From NCBI GenBank assembly GCA_025935925.1, contig JAICUI010000026.1, forward strand, positions 1-41,678: a stretch of DNA of 41,678 nt, given 5' to 3'. This DNA is from Chloroflexota bacterium (GTDB taxonomy: Bacteria > Chloroflexota > Limnocylindria > Limnocylindrales > CSP1-4). Positions 40,263-41,678 of the stretch are shown here, piece by piece. The translations under genes were made by a program, and so were the position numbers. The notes beneath the pieces were generated by a model. The model had not been told where the DNA came from and did no database searches. It saw only the letters and a program-made list of their open reading frames with translations. The stretch's first letter is position 1. Each line of letters starts with the position of its first letter.

Positions 40263-40903
40263 GCCGGCACGCCCGCCGCGGCCGCCACCCGCACGCCGCC
40301 CAGGGCGCCCAAGGCGCCCGGCCGCGACCGGCGACGCCCGCCCAGGACGGCAACGGCAACGCGCACGAGCCGGGCGGCAACGGCCACGGCCCCGCGCCCA
40401 GGCTCGAGGCGTATCGCCCGCGCCAGGAGGCGCCGGCGCCCGTCGTCGCTCCCGGACCGGCGCGCCTGCCGGCGGCCGCGGAGCCGGCCGACGCCCCCCG
40501 CGAGCCCGTCGCGGCGGCCGCGCCCTCCCCGGGGCACGACCTTCATCCGGACGTTCCCCGTCCCGCGCCGGATCCGGGGTTCCGCAACGGCCACCCGTTC
40601 GCCGGCGGCCACGACGCCGACCGCCCGACGTGCACCGCGGCGCAGCTCCGCCGGTTCATCAAGAGCCGTCCGTGGATCCCCATGCACGAGCTCCGGCGTC
40701 GGTTCGGCATCTACGGCGGCGACGACGACGTGACGCCGGTCCGCGTCGGCGGGACGACGCTGTACATCGGGCTGCCGGCCACCGAGGCGCGACTGATGGG
40801 CGAGCTGCTCGCCGGCGGGGACGTCGGCTACGAGCTGTCGCTCGACCCGGGCGCGCCGATCGTCGTCGGCGTCTATCCCATGCGGCCCGTCGCCCGGGGC
40901 TGA
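40259..40903 (+). CDS. Hypothetical protein with disordered N-terminus and small conserved-looking C-terminal domain
   Basis: 214 residues from GTG 40259. The first 120 or so residues are rich in Pro, Ala, Gly, His and Arg and look disordered. The last 90 form a compact domain: CTAAQLRRFIKSRPWIPMHELRRRFGIYGGDDDVTPVRVGGTTLYIGLPATEARLMGELLAGGDVGYELSLDPGAPIVVGVYPM. The start IPMHELRRRFGI could be a small DNA- or protein-binding helix pair. No family recognised, no membrane segment. The GTG overlaps the stop of the leader frame. Start uncertain because the N-terminus is unconstrained. Confidence 0.65.
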   Translation: MSRHARRGRHPHAAQGAQGARPRPATPAQDGNGNAHEPGGNGHGPAPRLEAYRPRQEAPAPVVAPGPARLPAAAEPADAPREPVAAAAPSPGHDLHPDVPRPAPDPGFRNGHPFAGGHDADRPTCTAAQLRRFIKSRPWIPMHELRRRFGIYGGDDDVTPVRVGGTTLYIGLPATEARLMGELLAGGDVGYELSLDPGAPIVVGVYPMRPVARG

Positions 40904-40920
40904 CGCTCCGTCCGTCCTCG

Positions 40921-40940
40921 CGCGGGGGCAGGTGCCCGCG
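40921..40940. terminator. Hairpin between convergent genes
   Basis: CGC-(GG)-GGGCA pairs with TGCCC-GCG around a two-base loop, with a two-base bulge. It is placed between two convergent genes. Weak, without a T-tract. Confidence 0.3.
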
Positions 40941-40947
40941 GGCCGCG

Positions 40948-41678
40948 TCAGGCCGGCGCGCCTGCCGGCGTGGCCTGGGTCGTCTCGGCGCTCGGGAGCC
41001 GCGTCCGCAGCTCGCGCAGCGCCGCCTGGTCGAACGAGGCGAGTCGCGGCAGGTCGGGCTGGCTGCTGCGCACGAGGCGCTCGGTGAGGGTCGACAGCAC
41101 GAGCTCGCTGACGTCCGGGTTGGCCATGATCGACCGCAGCCCTGCGGCAGAGACCTCGAGCAGCTCGGTCGGCTGGGTCGCGACGACGTCCGCCGTGCGC
41201 GCGCTGCCCGTCAGCGCCGCGATCTCGCCGAAGAAGTGGCCGGCGGTCATGGTGGACAGGCCGCGGTACCCGCCGTCCGGGTCGGGCACGAGCGCGACCG
41301 CCTCGCCGTCGAGGATGAAGTAGGCGCTCGACGCCGTGTCGCCGCGCGTCACGACGCGGGCGCCGTCCGGCACGTCGCGGATCTGCGCACCGCGGATGAG
41401 CGCCTCCCGCTGCACGCTCGTGAGCTGCCCGAGTGTCGCGACGCGTCCCACCAGCCGGTCGACGTCCGCGAGCGTCGCCGCCCTCGCGGCGCCCAGCGCC
41501 GGCTGGACCGGCGAGCGGAGCGATGCGACGGCGCGGCGCCATTCCGCGGCCGGACGGCCGATGCCTGGCGCGACGAGCGCGGCGAACGCCGTGGCCACGA
41601 GGATGAGCGACGCGAACACGATCAGGATCCTGACGTCGATCACGTCCGCCAGCCCGGCGCCCGCCATCCCGACGAGGA
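40948..41678 (-). CDS. Cyclic-nucleotide-binding domain protein, probable MFS fusion (5' partial)
   Basis: The frame continues past the window's end, so the ATG near 41667 is not the likely start. The visible N-terminal part is a membrane helix with a proline-ended exit (RILIVFASLILVATAFAALVAPGIGRP), like the last helix of an MFS transporter. After a linker, residues about 75-195 form a cNMP-binding domain: LTSVQREALIRGAQIRDVPDGARVVTRGDTASSAYFILDGEAVAL and AGHFFGEIAALTGSARTADVVA. This is the phosphate-binding cassette region; the FGEIAAL with nearby Arg resembles ligand-binding members. Probably a transporter gated or regulated by a cyclic nucleotide. Confidence 0.8.
   Translation of the reverse strand, partial: LVGMAGAGLADVIDVRILIVFASLILVATAFAALVAPGIGRPAAEWRRAVASLRSPVQPALGAARAATLADVDRLVGRVATLGQLTSVQREALIRGAQIRDVPDGARVVTRGDTASSAYFILDGEAVALVPDPDGGYRGLSTMTAGHFFGEIAALTGSARTADVVATQPTELLEVSAAGLRSIMANPDVSELVLSTLTERLVRSSQPDLPRLASFDQAALRELRTRLPSAETTQATPAGAPA

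Overview
The window is very GC-rich bacterial DNA with densely packed genes, frequent GTG/TTG starts and many 1-4 base stop/start overlaps. A chromosomal segment from a high-GC Terrabacteria lineage fits best. My preference is Chloroflexota (a Limnocylindria-like group), inferred from an A2-type cytochrome oxidase with cupredoxin fusions, a ferredoxin-dependent 2-oxoacid oxidoreductase operon and an F420-type reductase. An actinobacterial or Dormibacterota-like source cannot be excluded by eye. I see no phage, insertion sequence, CRISPR array or rRNA; two tRNA genes (Lys-TTT and initiator Met) are present.

Layout. 1-985: end of an NMT1-type substrate-binding protein. 1134-3775: a DUF2207-like membrane protein, tRNA-Lys with a strong hairpin behind it, and an aminoglycoside-nucleotidyltransferase-like protein. 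3849-6762: a dioxygenase/F420-type reductase pair facing an XRE-cupin regulator/SDR pair across a promoter with a palindromic operator. 6769-10557: a class V aminotransferase, an S51 peptidase-like protein and a membrane protein on the minus strand, then an MFS transporter on the plus strand. 10593-10720: tRNA-fMet with clear promoter and terminator. 10769-13708: a META-domain lipoprotein, a small membrane protein, and a VOC/AraC pair.

13737-22096 is the respiratory block. A minus-strand operon runs coxB, coxA, coxC, a small subunit, a membrane protein with a C-terminal blue-copper domain, a TlpA-like thioredoxin lipoprotein and a two-gene ABC exporter; ctaG is divergent. CoxB and the accessory membrane protein each end in a very similar cupredoxin domain. 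No cytochrome c motif is fused to either, so copper may replace heme as the electron-entry site. The TlpA and ABC genes probably serve copper-site assembly or redox maintenance.

22063-28247: a threonine dehydratase-like enzyme and a DksA/TraR-type zinc-finger protein, a YHS-domain protein, a 34-residue membrane microprotein, and a potABCD-type polyamine importer. 28420-33549: a cupredoxin lipoprotein, a 7Fe-type ferredoxin, a BtuF-like protein, a methyltransferase, proC, a second microprotein (minus strand), an HpaI-type aldolase and a small acidic repeat protein. 33559-40109: an EamA transporter divergent from a six-gene operon of CBS protein, korA, korB, zinc-ribbon CBS protein, receiver-like protein and Xaa-Pro peptidase. 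The end holds a hypothetical gene behind a possible leader peptide and a truncated MFS/cyclic-nucleotide-binding fusion.

The most novel items: (i) two microproteins ending in the same DGGAKRW C-terminus with different codons, both with hairpins before the ribosome-binding site; (ii) a recurrent TAnnnT box 6-8 bases before start codons, implying widespread leaderless transcription; (iii) the doubly cupredoxin-fused oxidase operon; (iv) the CBS-flanked korAB operon; (v) apparent ATT and CTG start codons.
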